DNA from: Bacteroidota bacterium
Lineage (GTDB): Bacteria > Bacteroidota > Bacteroidia > Chitinophagales > Saprospiraceae
Reading direction: 5' to 3'
Length of the DNA: 64,000 bases
NCBI GenBank assembly: GCA_029572935.1
Contig: JAKQHM010000007.1
Location: 1 to 64,000, forward strand
In this document: positions 20,323 to 29,647 of the stretch, piece by piece
Layout of the letters: each line of letters begins with the position of its first letter
Position numbering within the stretch: position 1 is the first letter of the stretch
Program-made: the position numbers and the translations under genes
The notes under the pieces: generated by a model
What the model saw: the letters and a program-made list of their open reading frames with translations, nothing else
Told to the model about the DNA's origin: nothing
Database searches by the model: none

Positions 20323-21057
20323 ATGAAGGAAGAATTGTTATCCAAAACAGTAGCTGCTGTCGTCACGGAAGATTATCGTGCGGCGGATGTATTTAAAAAA
20401 TATGGGATTGACTTTTGTTGCGGCGGTAAGGTAAGCATAAAGGAAACCTGCCGGAAAAAGAACATCGATCCGGCTGTATTGATCGATGAGCTTTCTGTGA
20501 TCGGAAATGCGGTGGATCCTGAACATGACTTTGCTGCCTGGGAGGCCGACCGGCTGACGCACTACATTGTGGACAAGCACCACCGGTACGTAAGCAGCAA
20601 CCTGGATCTGATCCGCCAGTATGCAGACAAGGTGGCCCTGGTGCATGGCGTTCACCATCCTGAGGTTAAGGAAATAGCGGTTTTGTTTGCAAAAGTCGCG
20701 GATGAACTGGCCACGCACATGCGAAAGGAAGAGGTTGTCCTCTTTCCCTATATCGAGCAGCTTTGCGAGATAAAAAGGAAAAATCTTTATGCAGAAAATC
20801 CACCGTTTGGCACGATTGAAAACCCCATCCGGAATATGGAGCAGGAGCACGATCTGGCAGGGGACATCATGCACCGCATTTCAGAACTTTCGGATCAGTA
20901 CAATCCCCCATCCGACGCATGCAATACCTACCGCGTCCTCTATGCCAAGCTCAAAGAATTTGAGGACGATCTGCATATGCACGTTCATCTGGAAAACAAT
21001 ATTTTATTCCCGAAAGCCCTGGATCTGGAGCGCGAGCGAACCGCATCGCTGGACTGA
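20323..21057 (+). CDS. ric: Iron-sulfur cluster repair di-iron protein (RIC/ScdA/YtfE family)
   Basis: The 244-residue protein has an N-terminal ScdA_N (DUF542) domain with the CCGG motif (Cys32-Cys33, GIDFCCGGKV) and a C-terminal hemerythrin-like bundle. The di-iron ligands appear in KHHRYV, HGVHHPE, THMRKEE, EQEHDLAG and HMHVHLENNILFP. RIC proteins restore Fe-S clusters damaged by NO or peroxide and some reduce NO. Its location with an NO reductase and a NsrR-like regulator fits that role. A TTG lies two codons upstream, but the ATG at 20323 matches the family N-terminus. The gene has its own candidate operator and promoter. Confidence 0.93.
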   Translation: MKEELLSKTVAAVVTEDYRAADVFKKYGIDFCCGGKVSIKETCRKKNIDPAVLIDELSVIGNAVDPEHDFAAWEADRLTHYIVDKHHRYVSSNLDLIRQYADKVALVHGVHHPEVKEIAVLFAKVADELATHMRKEEVVLFPYIEQLCEIKRKNLYAENPPFGTIENPIRNMEQEHDLAGDIMHRISELSDQYNPPSDACNTYRVLYAKLKEFEDDLHMHVHLENNILFPKALDLERERTASLD

Positions 21058-21136
21058 TAGATTTTGAGCATGCCTGTACTGTTAGTACATATTTGCTGCG
21101 TAATGGGATGGATCGCTTTTTTACTCCTGCGCCGGA

Positions 21137-22399
21137 TTATTCTTCATGGTGGAGGCCCGGCAGATGATACAGATTTTCTTTTCCTTTTTTATGTTCGATC
21201 TGTCCCCGCACCATCCAAACAATCCCTGCCACAATCCCCAGTGCGATGACAAACAAGGCTTCGTACACCCAGGGCATGGCTTCCTTATACATGATCCCGA
21301 CGCCTTGAATGGCCAGGGTAAATTCCGTGAGAAAAACGGCTGAGATGAAAATCAGGATGCCGGTTTTGGTCAGCCGGTTGTGGTGAAAATCAAAGTTGAC
21401 ATAGGCAAATGCAATCAGGAATACAGAAATGACTGCAAGCAGAACCAGATGGAGGTAGGCCAGCACGATGATCCGGTAGCCGTAAGCCCATTGACTCACC
21501 TCCGGAATGACCGATCCAAGTTGAAGCAATAATTTGATCGTCATGGCGACTGCCAGATATCGGAAAAGCAGGATCGTCAGTCCGGGTGCATCCGGGAGTC
21601 TCATAAAAGTGGAATAGTGCAGACTGCGCAGGATCAGGATCCAGGCCACCAGTTGAAGGACGGCCGCAGCCGCGATGATCCAGTATAGCCAGGCCGGTAC
21701 ATGGAGCCAGAGTTCCGACAGGCCAAAGGCAGGAAGGCAACTGACCGCAAACAAAAGGAATGCCTTACGGGAGAGCCTGTATTCCGGTACCCGTCTGTTC
21801 AGGTATTCCAGAAAAACACCGATGCAGCCAAAGGTAAACCAGCCATTGTACTGAAAGTGCAGGTACCAGTATACAGAAGACAGATAGAGCTTCTGGGGTG
21901 CGTGTTCTGTCGCTTCCATTATGACCAGTGAAAAAGTACCCAGGGCTGACAGCAGGTTGAAGATCAGGGCTGCGCGTAGCCAGGATGTGTAGTTTTGTGC
22001 GGAGACCTGATGCAGGTCTTTCAGATAGAGAATGCAGAAGGCCAGCGAGGCAAATAAATTGACCGTGGAGAACAGAATAGATACAAATCCATAACCCTGG
22101 ACAGAAAATGAAACCAGCATGCCTGCAGCTGAAATGAAATTCGCCCATAGGATGAACTGATAGGGGACGACTTTTCGGTCGCCAAAATTCCTCTGAAGGA
22201 TGGCGCTCATCAACACCATCAGCATCTGGGACACCCAGGCTGAGAAGGCAAAATGGGAATGTGCGTGCTGTATGTACTTTTGATTGAGAAAATGCAGCTC
22301 AAATCCAATTTTATACCGCATCAGCAGGCCCATCAGTGCCACGATCAGAAAGTTGATGAGCGAAATGCGAATCCAGAAATGTTTGTCAAATCTTTTCAT
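21137..22399 (-). CDS. Orphan heme-copper-oxidase-like 12-TM membrane protein, NO-stress context
   Basis: Starting at the ATG at 22399 the protein has 420 residues and about twelve hydrophobic segments. Histidines occur inside predicted helices: QHAHSHFAFSAWVSQML, YWYLHFQYNGWF and LAYLHLVLLA. The first resembles the heme-ligand helix VNHAHAALMGVYG of the NO reductase 8 kb away. It therefore looks like a distant relative of heme-copper oxidase subunit I or NorB lacking a partner subunit. The frame stays open to 22570, but those 57 residues are not membrane-like and MKRFDKHFWIRISL is a better start. It converges on ric, 79 bp away. Function is inferred from context only. Confidence 0.6.
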   Translation of the reverse strand: MKRFDKHFWIRISLINFLIVALMGLLMRYKIGFELHFLNQKYIQHAHSHFAFSAWVSQMLMVLMSAILQRNFGDRKVVPYQFILWANFISAAGMLVSFSVQGYGFVSILFSTVNLFASLAFCILYLKDLHQVSAQNYTSWLRAALIFNLLSALGTFSLVIMEATEHAPQKLYLSSVYWYLHFQYNGWFTFGCIGVFLEYLNRRVPEYRLSRKAFLLFAVSCLPAFGLSELWLHVPAWLYWIIAAAAVLQLVAWILILRSLHYSTFMRLPDAPGLTILLFRYLAVAMTIKLLLQLGSVIPEVSQWAYGYRIIVLAYLHLVLLAVISVFLIAFAYVNFDFHHNRLTKTGILIFISAVFLTEFTLAIQGVGIMYKEAMPWVYEALFVIALGIVAGIVWMVRGQIEHKKGKENLYHLPGLHHEE

Positions 22400-22652
22400 G
22401 AAGTCATTTTCTTTTAGAAAACTGAAGGATATTGGACCCCGGATCACCCATCGTTTCTCAAGGCTGGAAATGATGAGTTGCATCCACCCACGACCCTTTT
22501 TCAGTTCTAAGGTAAAGTTAAAAATCTTTGATTGGATGATCACATGTTTATGGAGTTTTCGAAAAATCATGACAAAAATGTTACATTATCAATCTTTTTA
22601 GAATAAATTCGCCCTCAGGCAATGTTTTCGTTAAACTAAATCCAATCATATC

Positions 22653-22832
22653 ATGAAGACCGTCCTGATCTTTGGAAGGCATTTTTCCATCACCAGCATA
22701 TGTGGTTTATTGGGCATGTTGATGATCTTCACTACCCGATGGATAGAGCTAAAGTGGTTAGACATAACTATTACCTTCGTTGCATTTTTAATGGTAGTTA
22801 TAGCCGTCTTATTTGAAGAGTTCAGAAAATAG
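22653..22832 (+). CDS. Small two-helix membrane protein (59 residues)
   Basis: An ATG at 22653 opens a 59-codon frame ending TAG at 22832. It contains two hydrophobic segments (SICGLLGMLMIFTTRW and ITFVAFLMVVIAVLFEEF) separated by a polar turn, and ends in EEFRK. A degenerate -7 box TAAATTCGC lies at 22604-22612. It is divergent from the oxidase-like gene. No family was recognised. The helix pattern and clean boundaries make it a reasonable small-protein candidate. Confidence 0.45.
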   Translation: MKTVLIFGRHFSITSICGLLGMLMIFTTRWIELKWLDITITFVAFLMVVIAVLFEEFRK

Positions 22833-22967
22833 CGTAGTTTTATATTTAAATCATCCCTTTTGGATGTGGTTTAATCTTTGAAGCCAGGCTGAGAATTTTT
22901 CAATATTCCTTTTTTCTTACTTTAGTGGCTACATTCTCAAATATCAATCATTGAAAAACTGATTCAT

Positions 22968-24872
22968 ATGAAACTCCTTATAATTGCTCATCGGTTCAGT
23001 CTGGTAGTCCTTTCCTTTCTAGGTATTTCCGAAACTATGATAAGGGCTCAACATTTGGAAATGAAGCCGAAGTATCCTGAAAAATTGCTTCAGGAATTCG
23101 AAATTATTCCCAGTCCTCCCCTTCAATATGCTGAACTTCAGATGGAGTTTAAACCCGAACAGGCGGACATGAACTTTGATCCGGGTCTCAAGCATATTTT
23201 GGGTTTGCATCGTTCCAAAGAACAGGAAGATAGCCTGGTTATCCATCACAGTAAAATTGATCTGCTCAAAAATGATCCTTCGATCTTGAGGGTGGGCCAG
23301 GATGACACGGAGTTCCAGGGACCCTTTAAGATTACAATCGGAGAAAGCTTTTATGGGGATATTGATGGGGGATGCCCCAATGACAATACAATCGCTGTAT
23401 CCAGAGCAGGACGGATCATTTCCATGGTGAATGGGAGAGTGGGAATTTTTAATACCTCCGGTGCCAAGCTTAACAATTATTCATTGGCAGAATTTTTCAG
23501 AGGTGTATCCAATGCTTCCCCTTGTGACCCCAAAGTGGAATACGATCCGGAACATGATCGCTTTTTTATGTTTGTTCAGGATTGTGGTGCTGATCATAAC
23601 ATATTTAACATCGCATTTGGTTTTTCTGCTACCAACGATCCGAATGGCAATTGGTACATCTACAAATTCAGTACGGATCCATTTAATGATGGATCCTGGT
23701 CTGATTATCCTAAAGTGGCGATCAATCAGGACGAAGTTTTTGTTTCTCTTAATTTATTTGGAAAATCCGGAGGGGGCTATCGACAGGCCATTATGTACCA
23801 ACTCGATAAAACCGCCGGATTTGCCGGTAAGACCATGCCTTATAAGATCTGGACGGGATTTAAGAATGGCACCGCAATGCCCGTCAGATCGGGCTCAAGG
23901 GGACAGTACGGTCCCGGAATTTATGCCATTCAAACCGTGGCAGGAGGATCCGATTATATTAATTTTTACGACATCACCGGCAAGCTGGGCGATGCTTCAA
24001 GTCAGCTGATCTATAAGCAAATTCCTACCACTTCTTATCAACCCGGATCTCCTGCCTATCAGTACGGTACCAGCTACAGGCTGGATGTAGGTGATTCCAG
24101 GTGTCTGGATGGTTATTTTCAGAATGGCTTGATTCATTTTGTTTTCACTGCAGAGGATGGCAGCGGATACAGTGGGGTGAGATATCATAGATTGGATCCG
24201 GTCAAGCTCGATATGGAACAATATAAGTTCTTTTCAGCCAGCGACAATAGGGATTATACCTATCCTTCTGTTTCACCATTTTCCAGCGCACTGGGCGACC
24301 ATACTGCAGTCATCCATTTTGCCTCATCCGGTGAAAACTTTTATCCGGACATGCGTGCCAAACTCTACCACCATGATTTTTCTTCGGATCCATCCATGCG
24401 TATCCATGTAGGTCCCGGGGTGAACACGGATTGCTATAATGGTAAATATGTCCGTTGGGGAGATTATACAGGTGTCTGTTGGCATTACGGTAAATCATCT
24501 CCCACCGTCTGGGTGGCGGGCAGCGTGGCCAGTTCTTCGAGTAATATCTGGTGGACTTACATAGCCGAACTCAATTCGATGGCTACTGCAACAGAAGATG
24601 TCAAGCATCAGAGTAAGCTTAGTTTGTACCCCAATCCGGCTCAGGATCGGATCAAAGTACTTTTCGAAGTATCTGAGGCAGTTGTACTGAATTTTGCCAT
24701 ATTCAATAGTTCAGGTCAACTGATCTCAAATATATTTAAATCTTCTGCTATGCAAGGCTCGAATGAATTTTCGTTCAGTACAGGGAGTCTAAGGCCTGGC
24801 ATTTATTTTATGAAAATAATCAACGACAGAAATGAAATTGTTAAAACCGAGCGTTTTGTGGTTAGCGAGTAA
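22968..24872 (+). CDS. Secreted T9SS cargo protein, propeller-like, unknown function
   Basis: The 634-residue protein has an N-terminal signal peptide (LVVLSFLGISETMIRAQ) and a C-terminal type A sorting domain of about 75 residues (LSLYPNPAQDRIKVLFEV to the lysine-rich end). It would therefore cross the outer membrane through the type IX system and be attached or released at the surface. The middle 450 residues contain repeated beta-rich blocks with aromatic-Asp patterns (YDPEHDRFFMFVQDCG, WSDYPKVAINQDEVFV), resembling proteins built from a multi-bladed propeller. No catalytic motif was recognised. The last 41 bp overlap the start of the next gene in another frame. Confidence 0.85.
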   Translation: MKLLIIAHRFSLVVLSFLGISETMIRAQHLEMKPKYPEKLLQEFEIIPSPPLQYAELQMEFKPEQADMNFDPGLKHILGLHRSKEQEDSLVIHHSKIDLLKNDPSILRVGQDDTEFQGPFKITIGESFYGDIDGGCPNDNTIAVSRAGRIISMVNGRVGIFNTSGAKLNNYSLAEFFRGVSNASPCDPKVEYDPEHDRFFMFVQDCGADHNIFNIAFGFSATNDPNGNWYIYKFSTDPFNDGSWSDYPKVAINQDEVFVSLNLFGKSGGGYRQAIMYQLDKTAGFAGKTMPYKIWTGFKNGTAMPVRSGSRGQYGPGIYAIQTVAGGSDYINFYDITGKLGDASSQLIYKQIPTTSYQPGSPAYQYGTSYRLDVGDSRCLDGYFQNGLIHFVFTAEDGSGYSGVRYHRLDPVKLDMEQYKFFSASDNRDYTYPSVSPFSSALGDHTAVIHFASSGENFYPDMRAKLYHHDFSSDPSMRIHVGPGVNTDCYNGKYVRWGDYTGVCWHYGKSSPTVWVAGSVASSSSNIWWTYIAELNSMATATEDVKHQSKLSLYPNPAQDRIKVLFEVSEAVVLNFAIFNSSGQLISNIFKSSAMQGSNEFSFSTGSLRPGIYFMKIINDRNEIVKTERFVVSE

Positions 24873-25083
24873 TTTCCTGCTGCTGGGATGTACGGCAAAA
24901 AATGGGACATTAAAGAGCGATCCGCCTGTATTGGTGACACCCGCTCACAATCCTGCAGCTGATACCAGCTCGCGATCCCGGATGGGTTCTCCCAATCGCG
25001 AATACGATCAGGACAAAATTGACTCAATCAAAAAGCACGGGGTCAAAAAGAAGAAACAAATTCCTCCCGGAGATGCTGATTAA
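24832..25083 (+). CDS. Small predicted lipoprotein
   Basis: This 83-residue protein starts MKLLKPSVLWLASNFLLLGC, where LLLGC is a lipobox with cysteine at position 20. The mature part is short, polar and basic (SIKKHGVKKKKQIPPGDAD). It begins 41 bp before the end of the T9SS gene in a different frame, so translational coupling is possible. An overlap this long and the low complexity of the tail leave some doubt that it is expressed. No family was recognised. Confidence 0.5.
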   Translation: MKLLKPSVLWLASNFLLLGCTAKNGTLKSDPPVLVTPAHNPAADTSSRSRMGSPNREYDQDKIDSIKKHGVKKKKQIPPGDAD

Positions 25084-25210
25084 ATTAGCTTTAATAAATA
25101 AGGTCAACCAGCTAGAACCGGAATGTAAATTGAATTCTTTCTTTATGGGGTGGCCCAATGGTGAAAATTTTTCTTGCAGCATGTAATATTGAAAGAGTCC
25201 TTTCAATGGC

Positions 25211-27637
25211 TTATTCCTCCGCGTTTACCCTTCTCTTTTCTTCCGCTTCTGCTCTCTTTTTTGTCTTGACTTTCTGGCTGCCAAAATTCTGCGTATAGGT
25301 AAGTCTGTAGGTGCGCTGGATAAAATCCCAGGACCCATTCATCACCAGGCCCGAGCTCTTGAGGTTGTTTTCCGTCCGGTACACAAAACTGTCGAACAGG
25401 TCAAAAACATTGAAGCGTAAAATACCGCCGTTCTTGCCCAGCTTTTTTTGTATTCCCAGATTGACTCCATAATAGGGAAGGGAAATAAATTGTCCGTTGA
25501 GTTGTTTGGATCGGTATTGTCCGGTGATTTCTGCAGAGTATCCTTTTGCAAAATTGAGACGCTGGGTGGTGTTGAATGAATAGTTGAACTGATCCACCGA
25601 CACTTTCTCTCCCTCAAATGGGAAAAGGGCCCTTTGGAAATTGATTTGTGCGGTGTTTTGCATTTCCCAGTACTTGTTCAGGGTGATGGGGAAGTTTAGA
25701 CTCGCGTTGAGGGTTTTGAGGTAATCCAGGTTTTCCGATACCATGGTCATCTTGTTGGTCTTCAGGTCCACGCGGCTCTGATAGCGGGCGATGGAATTTT
25801 TCTCATAGCTGTACTGCACGAGAAGAAACCATTTTTTAAAGCGGTAGGAGAGTCCTAGGTTGTCGGTAAGGGCGGGCAGAAGCGCCGAATTTCCCGACCA
25901 AAAGGTAAAGGGATCCATAAACAGGACAAAGGGGGCCATCTGATTGAAAGTAGGCCGGTTGATGCGTTTGCTGTAAGACAGGTTGAGCGATTGGGAAGCA
26001 TCGAGCTGACGGGAGACAAAAAAGCTGGGAAAGAAATTCCCATAGTTGCGGTTGATAAAATCGGGATCGGTCTCGGAGGCCAGGTTGGACAGGGTGTGTT
26101 CGTACCGGAGGCCGAGTTTGAACTGGGTCTTGCTGCTGTGTTGGTAGCTGAAGCTTGCATAAGCTGCTGCAATTTGTTCGGTGAGTTCAAAAATCCCGGA
26201 CAGATCCGGATCGCGGATCCAGTTTTGATTTTGTAAAGTCTCGACTGAAAGATCATTGGTAAAATTGGAGTGAACGTACTTGAGACCTGACTCCATACTC
26301 AGTTTCTGATTCCACTTACGGGTATAGTCGGTTTTGGCCACGGCGGTCTGGATCGGGGTACGCTTGCCGCTGCGGAATGATTCTTCTGTCTGGGACTGAC
26401 TGATCTGGTCGGTATACTCTGCCCGGTAATCCGTTGGATTTTCTTCCCGGTAATACAGATAGTCCAGATCAAAGCTGATGACCTCTCCGTCTTTGATCTG
26501 ATGCTGTACATAAGCGTTGGCAGCACCGTGCAGCCAGGTGCTCCGCAAATCGGTCACAAGGTCCAGAAGGGTGTCGACACTGCCGTTGCGGCCAAATTCG
26601 GAATGGCCGAGTGCGTCCAGGACAAAGCGGTTGTTGTATCCCGAAAACTGCATTCCCGTGACGGTGCGTTTGTTGAGCTGATAGTCAAATCCCATTCTGG
26701 CGTTGTGGTTGTTGGATGTGGGCTCGCGGTCGCTGTCTGATTCCAGGGAAATGGAGCTTCCGTCTGTGGTCACGACGCGGTCAAAATAAAATCGCTGGGG
26801 ACGCTGGTTGAGGTTGTATCCGTATTCACCGTAGAGGTTCCACTTTCCCTTCTTGTGTAATATGTTGAGACTGGTCGAAGCCAGGGCACCGCGGCCATAG
26901 CCTGCAGAGAGGGAGTAGGACCCCGTGGTCCCTTCGTCTTCCTGTTTTTTCATGACGATGTTGAGGTATCCGGCATTGCCCAATGCATCCAGGTTGGAAG
27001 GCGGAGTGGTGATGATCTCGATTTTCTCAATATTGTCCGCATTCATGCCTTCCAGGATCTGCAGGAGCGATGCGGCAGGCAGGTATTTCAGTTTTCCGTT
27101 GATCATAACCTGTACGCCGTCTTTGCCCGCCAGGGAGATGCTTTCGTTTTGGCGGTCCACGGTCACACCGGGTGTTTTTTCGAGCACTTCCAGTGCATTG
27201 CCTCCGGCAGCTGTGATGGCATTGGACACATTGACCACCAGCCGGTCTATCTTTTGTTCAAAGAGCTGCTTGCGGGCTGTCACGGCGACCTCACCCAACT
27301 GTACCGAGTTTTCCTGCAGGCGGATGATGCCCAGGTCGTGTTTCATGGATTCGGGACCCAAGACGATCGGAGCAGACTGGAAGGGAGCATAACTGATGTA
27401 GTTTACAGCCACGATGTATTGGCCCGGTGCCGCTTTGTCAAAGGAAAACGAGCCGTCTGAAGCGGATACATTACCCTTTACGAGACTTTTGTCGGCCTCG
27501 CGCTGAAGCAATACGGTAGCGCCAATCACAGCTTGGCCGGATCCATCCTGGATGATGCCACGGATCTGAGCCTGAAGAACCAAAGAGCTGAAAAGACAAA
27601 GGATGAGCGTAATTGATTGGTTTAATAAGGTTTTCAT
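25211..27637 (-). CDS. TonB-dependent receptor-like outer-membrane protein
   Basis: From the ATG at 27637 the protein has 808 residues. It has a signal peptide (SITLILCLFSSLVLQAQ) and a carboxypeptidase-regulatory-like domain (IRGIIQDGSGQAVIGATVLL). A plug-like domain follows, with GEVAVTARKQLFEQKIDRL, GGNALEVLEKTPGVTVDR and IEIITTPPSNLDALG. An outer-membrane barrel of the OMP_b-brl_3 type runs to about residue 790 (SYSKRINRPTFNQMAPF is the signature stretch). Such receptors move siderophores, metals or other ligands, but no substrate clue adjoins. An oddity is that the barrel end (YTQNFG) is followed by about 20 highly charged residues rich in K, E and R, instead of ending on an aromatic residue. 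Confidence 0.9.
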   Translation of the reverse strand: MKTLLNQSITLILCLFSSLVLQAQIRGIIQDGSGQAVIGATVLLQREADKSLVKGNVSASDGSFSFDKAAPGQYIVAVNYISYAPFQSAPIVLGPESMKHDLGIIRLQENSVQLGEVAVTARKQLFEQKIDRLVVNVSNAITAAGGNALEVLEKTPGVTVDRQNESISLAGKDGVQVMINGKLKYLPAASLLQILEGMNADNIEKIEIITTPPSNLDALGNAGYLNIVMKKQEDEGTTGSYSLSAGYGRGALASTSLNILHKKGKWNLYGEYGYNLNQRPQRFYFDRVVTTDGSSISLESDSDREPTSNNHNARMGFDYQLNKRTVTGMQFSGYNNRFVLDALGHSEFGRNGSVDTLLDLVTDLRSTWLHGAANAYVQHQIKDGEVISFDLDYLYYREENPTDYRAEYTDQISQSQTEESFRSGKRTPIQTAVAKTDYTRKWNQKLSMESGLKYVHSNFTNDLSVETLQNQNWIRDPDLSGIFELTEQIAAAYASFSYQHSSKTQFKLGLRYEHTLSNLASETDPDFINRNYGNFFPSFFVSRQLDASQSLNLSYSKRINRPTFNQMAPFVLFMDPFTFWSGNSALLPALTDNLGLSYRFKKWFLLVQYSYEKNSIARYQSRVDLKTNKMTMVSENLDYLKTLNASLNFPITLNKYWEMQNTAQINFQRALFPFEGEKVSVDQFNYSFNTTQRLNFAKGYSAEITGQYRSKQLNGQFISLPYYGVNLGIQKKLGKNGGILRFNVFDLFDSFVYRTENNLKSSGLVMNGSWDFIQRTYRLTYTQNFGSQKVKTKKRAEAEEKRRVNAEE

Positions 27638-27846
27638 GAAGGGGTTTGCTTTATTCTGGAGCTGCAAAAATAGCCAGAAATCAGGACAGTGACAATGCCA
27701 TGTGATTGGCTCAATAGCAAGGAATGAATCTTCTGATGAATGGTTATTTGATTTCAGAAAGGTCCAATCTTATGCAGTCATCCACAACTTTTTTTATTAC
27801 ATCAATAAGGATAATTTACATTGATCTGTTTTTATGATAAGTATTG

Positions 27847-27883
27847 AAAAGAAAAGAGCCTACCCATTCAGCAGGCAGGCTCT
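27847..27883 (-). terminator. Intrinsic terminator after the 4-TM protein gene
   Basis: AGAGCCTACC (27855-27864) pairs with GGCAGGCTCT (27874-27883) with one mismatch. On the minus strand a T-rich run (27854-27847) follows. It lies about 50 bp after the stop codon of the 27936-28349 gene. Confidence 0.7.
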
Positions 27884-27935
27884 ATTTTATGAATGTAGTT
27901 ACGTAAAAATCAATAAAGTGGAGAGCTCAATGAAA

Positions 27936-28349
27936 TTAATTATTCTGAACCTTACCAAATACCCAACCTACTACACCGCCCGTAATCGCACCCAGGATGG
28001 TGTTCGATACAGTGTCTATAGCCATCAGCTTGTTGGTCATCCCTGTAAATGAGGCAAACATCCAAAGGTCAAACCAAAGCTGAAGCAATAAGAAAAACAA
28101 TCCGCCTGCTTTTAGACCTCCCATGAAGGTAGTGACGGAACTTTGGTGCAGATAAAGTGCCAGTAAAAGACTGATGACTATGTTAGCCAGTAAAATGGGA
28201 ACCATAGGAGGGTCAGTATGTGCACAGCCCTGGAAAGCTGTCATCCATTCTGCCATCATGTCTTTGAGCAGGAATCCAAATACCAATCCACCCAGACAGA
28301 AACTTGTGATGGCTCCTGCCAGTGTACCGAAAATGATCTTTTTTTCCAT
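27936..28349 (-). CDS. Four-TM hypothetical membrane protein
   Basis: The 137-residue protein has four hydrophobic segments: FGTLAGAITSFCLGGLVFGF, PILLANIVISLLLALYL, GLFFLLLQLWFDLWMFA and ILGAITGGVVGWVFG. The start MEKKIIFGTLAGAI resembles small DUF1761-like integral membrane proteins common in Bacteroidota, a weak resemblance. It is a single gene with its own terminator. No role can be assigned. Confidence 0.7.
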   Translation of the reverse strand: MEKKIIFGTLAGAITSFCLGGLVFGFLLKDMMAEWMTAFQGCAHTDPPMVPILLANIVISLLLALYLHQSSVTTFMGGLKAGGLFFLLLQLWFDLWMFASFTGMTNKLMAIDTVSNTILGAITGGVVGWVFGKVQNN

Positions 28350-28882
28350 GTGAAACAGTTTTGTTGTTTATAAAAAGTTGATTTGTTACACGATCAGGAG
28401 GGCATTCCTGGTGGTAAATTAAATCGGTAATGTGGAATGATGGGACATCCATACAGAAGATACTGCCCCAATTTGATCATCCGGAAGATGGGTCGGATGG
28501 ACATGGCTTTTTGTTCAGAGATCAACAGGTTTTCGGCTACAATCTAATAAAATTAAGCCGATTTGTGCAAATTTATTTTGTATTTAAATAAAATAGATTG
28601 AACAATAAATTTTTATGTATAATAAAATATCATAATGTTAATTTATAAATTCCATAGTTTTGCATTTTAACAGATGATTATATGGTATTCTAAATTCAAC
28701 CAGGAAATATCATTTGGCAGTTCGATGACTGGTCATGACCCTGGAAATCCAATCAAGATTCAAGGAAAACTGATCTCTTTGCCATGCTTTTGATTTTGGG
28801 AATTTGAGTCTTTATGGAGCCGATTGGTGGATACGGAATGCATGATGGAAATCAGGTCGAATGACTATATTTGTGAAAAAAG
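28350..28882. other. AT-rich intergenic region
   Basis: This 533-bp region contains a perfect TAGTTTTGC -7 box (28655-28663) on the plus strand, 11 bp before an ATG opening a 39-codon frame (28674-28793) with no recognisable features. A second box, TATATTTG (28866-28873), lies just ahead of the next gene. No RNA gene was recognised. Confidence 0.4.
28866..28873 (+). promoter_or_regulatory. -7 promoter box of the DUF2158 gene
   Basis: TATATTTG matches TAnnTTTG. The start codon follows 9 bp later, which would give a leaderless or nearly leaderless transcript. No -33 element was seen. Confidence 0.35.
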
Positions 28883-29074
28883 ATGGTGTATCAATTTAAA
28901 GTGGGCGATGTGGTGAGGCTGAATTCGGGTGGGCCTGAAATGACGATCTGCCTTGTGATCGAGGATGAATCAGGACCTATTTACCGCTGTGTCTATTTTT
29001 CCGGTGACGAGCTGATCGATTCGGAAAATCTGGTGTTCCCGGCTTCCATGCTAAGCTTTGTAAGGGCGGCCTGA
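28883..29074 (+). CDS. YodC-like DUF2158 family small protein
   Basis: The 63-residue protein starts MVYQFKVGDVVRLNSGGPEM and ends with a FPASMLSFV stretch. The KVGDVVRLNSGGPxMT pattern with a later hydrophobic-Pro segment is characteristic of the DUF2158 (YodC) family, a compact beta fold of unknown function. It stands alone between an AT-rich spacer and a converging gene. Confidence 0.8.
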   Translation: MVYQFKVGDVVRLNSGGPEMTICLVIEDESGPIYRCVYFSGDELIDSENLVFPASMLSFVRAA

Positions 29075-29105
29075 GCTTGTTTGGTACTGGCAGCTGGCTA
29101 TTTAT

Positions 29106-29498
29106 TTAAACCTGTGGGATCTCCTCTTTCAGCATTTTTTCACCTGCCTGGTCGTAATAGACGCAGGTCATTTCCTTAAGATCGACCACCCATTTTTCGA
29201 TTCCGGCTTTGGCACAATCCTTGCAAAACTGGGGATAATCCGTTCTGCCCTGTTGGTGAGCCTTCAGATCCTGTATAAACTGGTCCCGATCGGACGAAGG
29301 GGAAACCGGCAATGCCTCGTATTTAGCGCCGGTAGACAATTTGCGATCCTCCGTGCCGGAATAGTCGGTATGTCCATCGGAAACATAGGTGGTATAGCTA
29401 TGCACGCCGATGCTTTTAAGCTCCCGGATGTAGGCCGGAAAGTCGGCACCGGATTTTACTTTGCTGTGGGCATGGTGAATTTGGTCGAGGGTAAACAT
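29106..29498 (-). CDS. DUF1398 family protein
   Basis: The 130-residue cytoplasmic protein shows the DUF1398 pattern: FTLDQIHHAHSKVKSGADFP near the start, GVHSYTTYVSDGHTDYSG in the middle, and FIQDLKAHQQGRTDYPQFC followed by AGIEKWVVDL toward the end. The family is widespread, small and uncharacterised; some entries are labelled phage envelope proteins without evidence. It has no operon partner. Confidence 0.8.
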   Translation of the reverse strand: MFTLDQIHHAHSKVKSGADFPAYIRELKSIGVHSYTTYVSDGHTDYSGTEDRKLSTGAKYEALPVSPSSDRDQFIQDLKAHQQGRTDYPQFCKDCAKAGIEKWVVDLKEMTCVYYDQAGEKMLKEEIPQV

Positions 29499-29647
29499 GG
29501 AGTGATGGGTTTTATTTGTTTTGGGCAGACAGATTCAACCTGCAAGGTAATGAAAATACAGAGGCGATTACTTCGGTGGTTTCTTTAGGTGTGAGTTGTC
29601 CAGCTTAAAATTCGACCAGAGGATGGTCCAATTTAAGGTAAATTGGC

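Noticed and set aside
21064-21249. 61-codon frame with a hydrophobic start after ric
   Set aside because: It runs into the opposite-strand oxidase-like gene, has no promoter and its second half is a shadow of that gene.
28674-28793. 39-codon frame just after a perfect -7 box
   Set aside because: There are no conserved features and the box may serve the downstream gene or be chance; it is kept only as a note.
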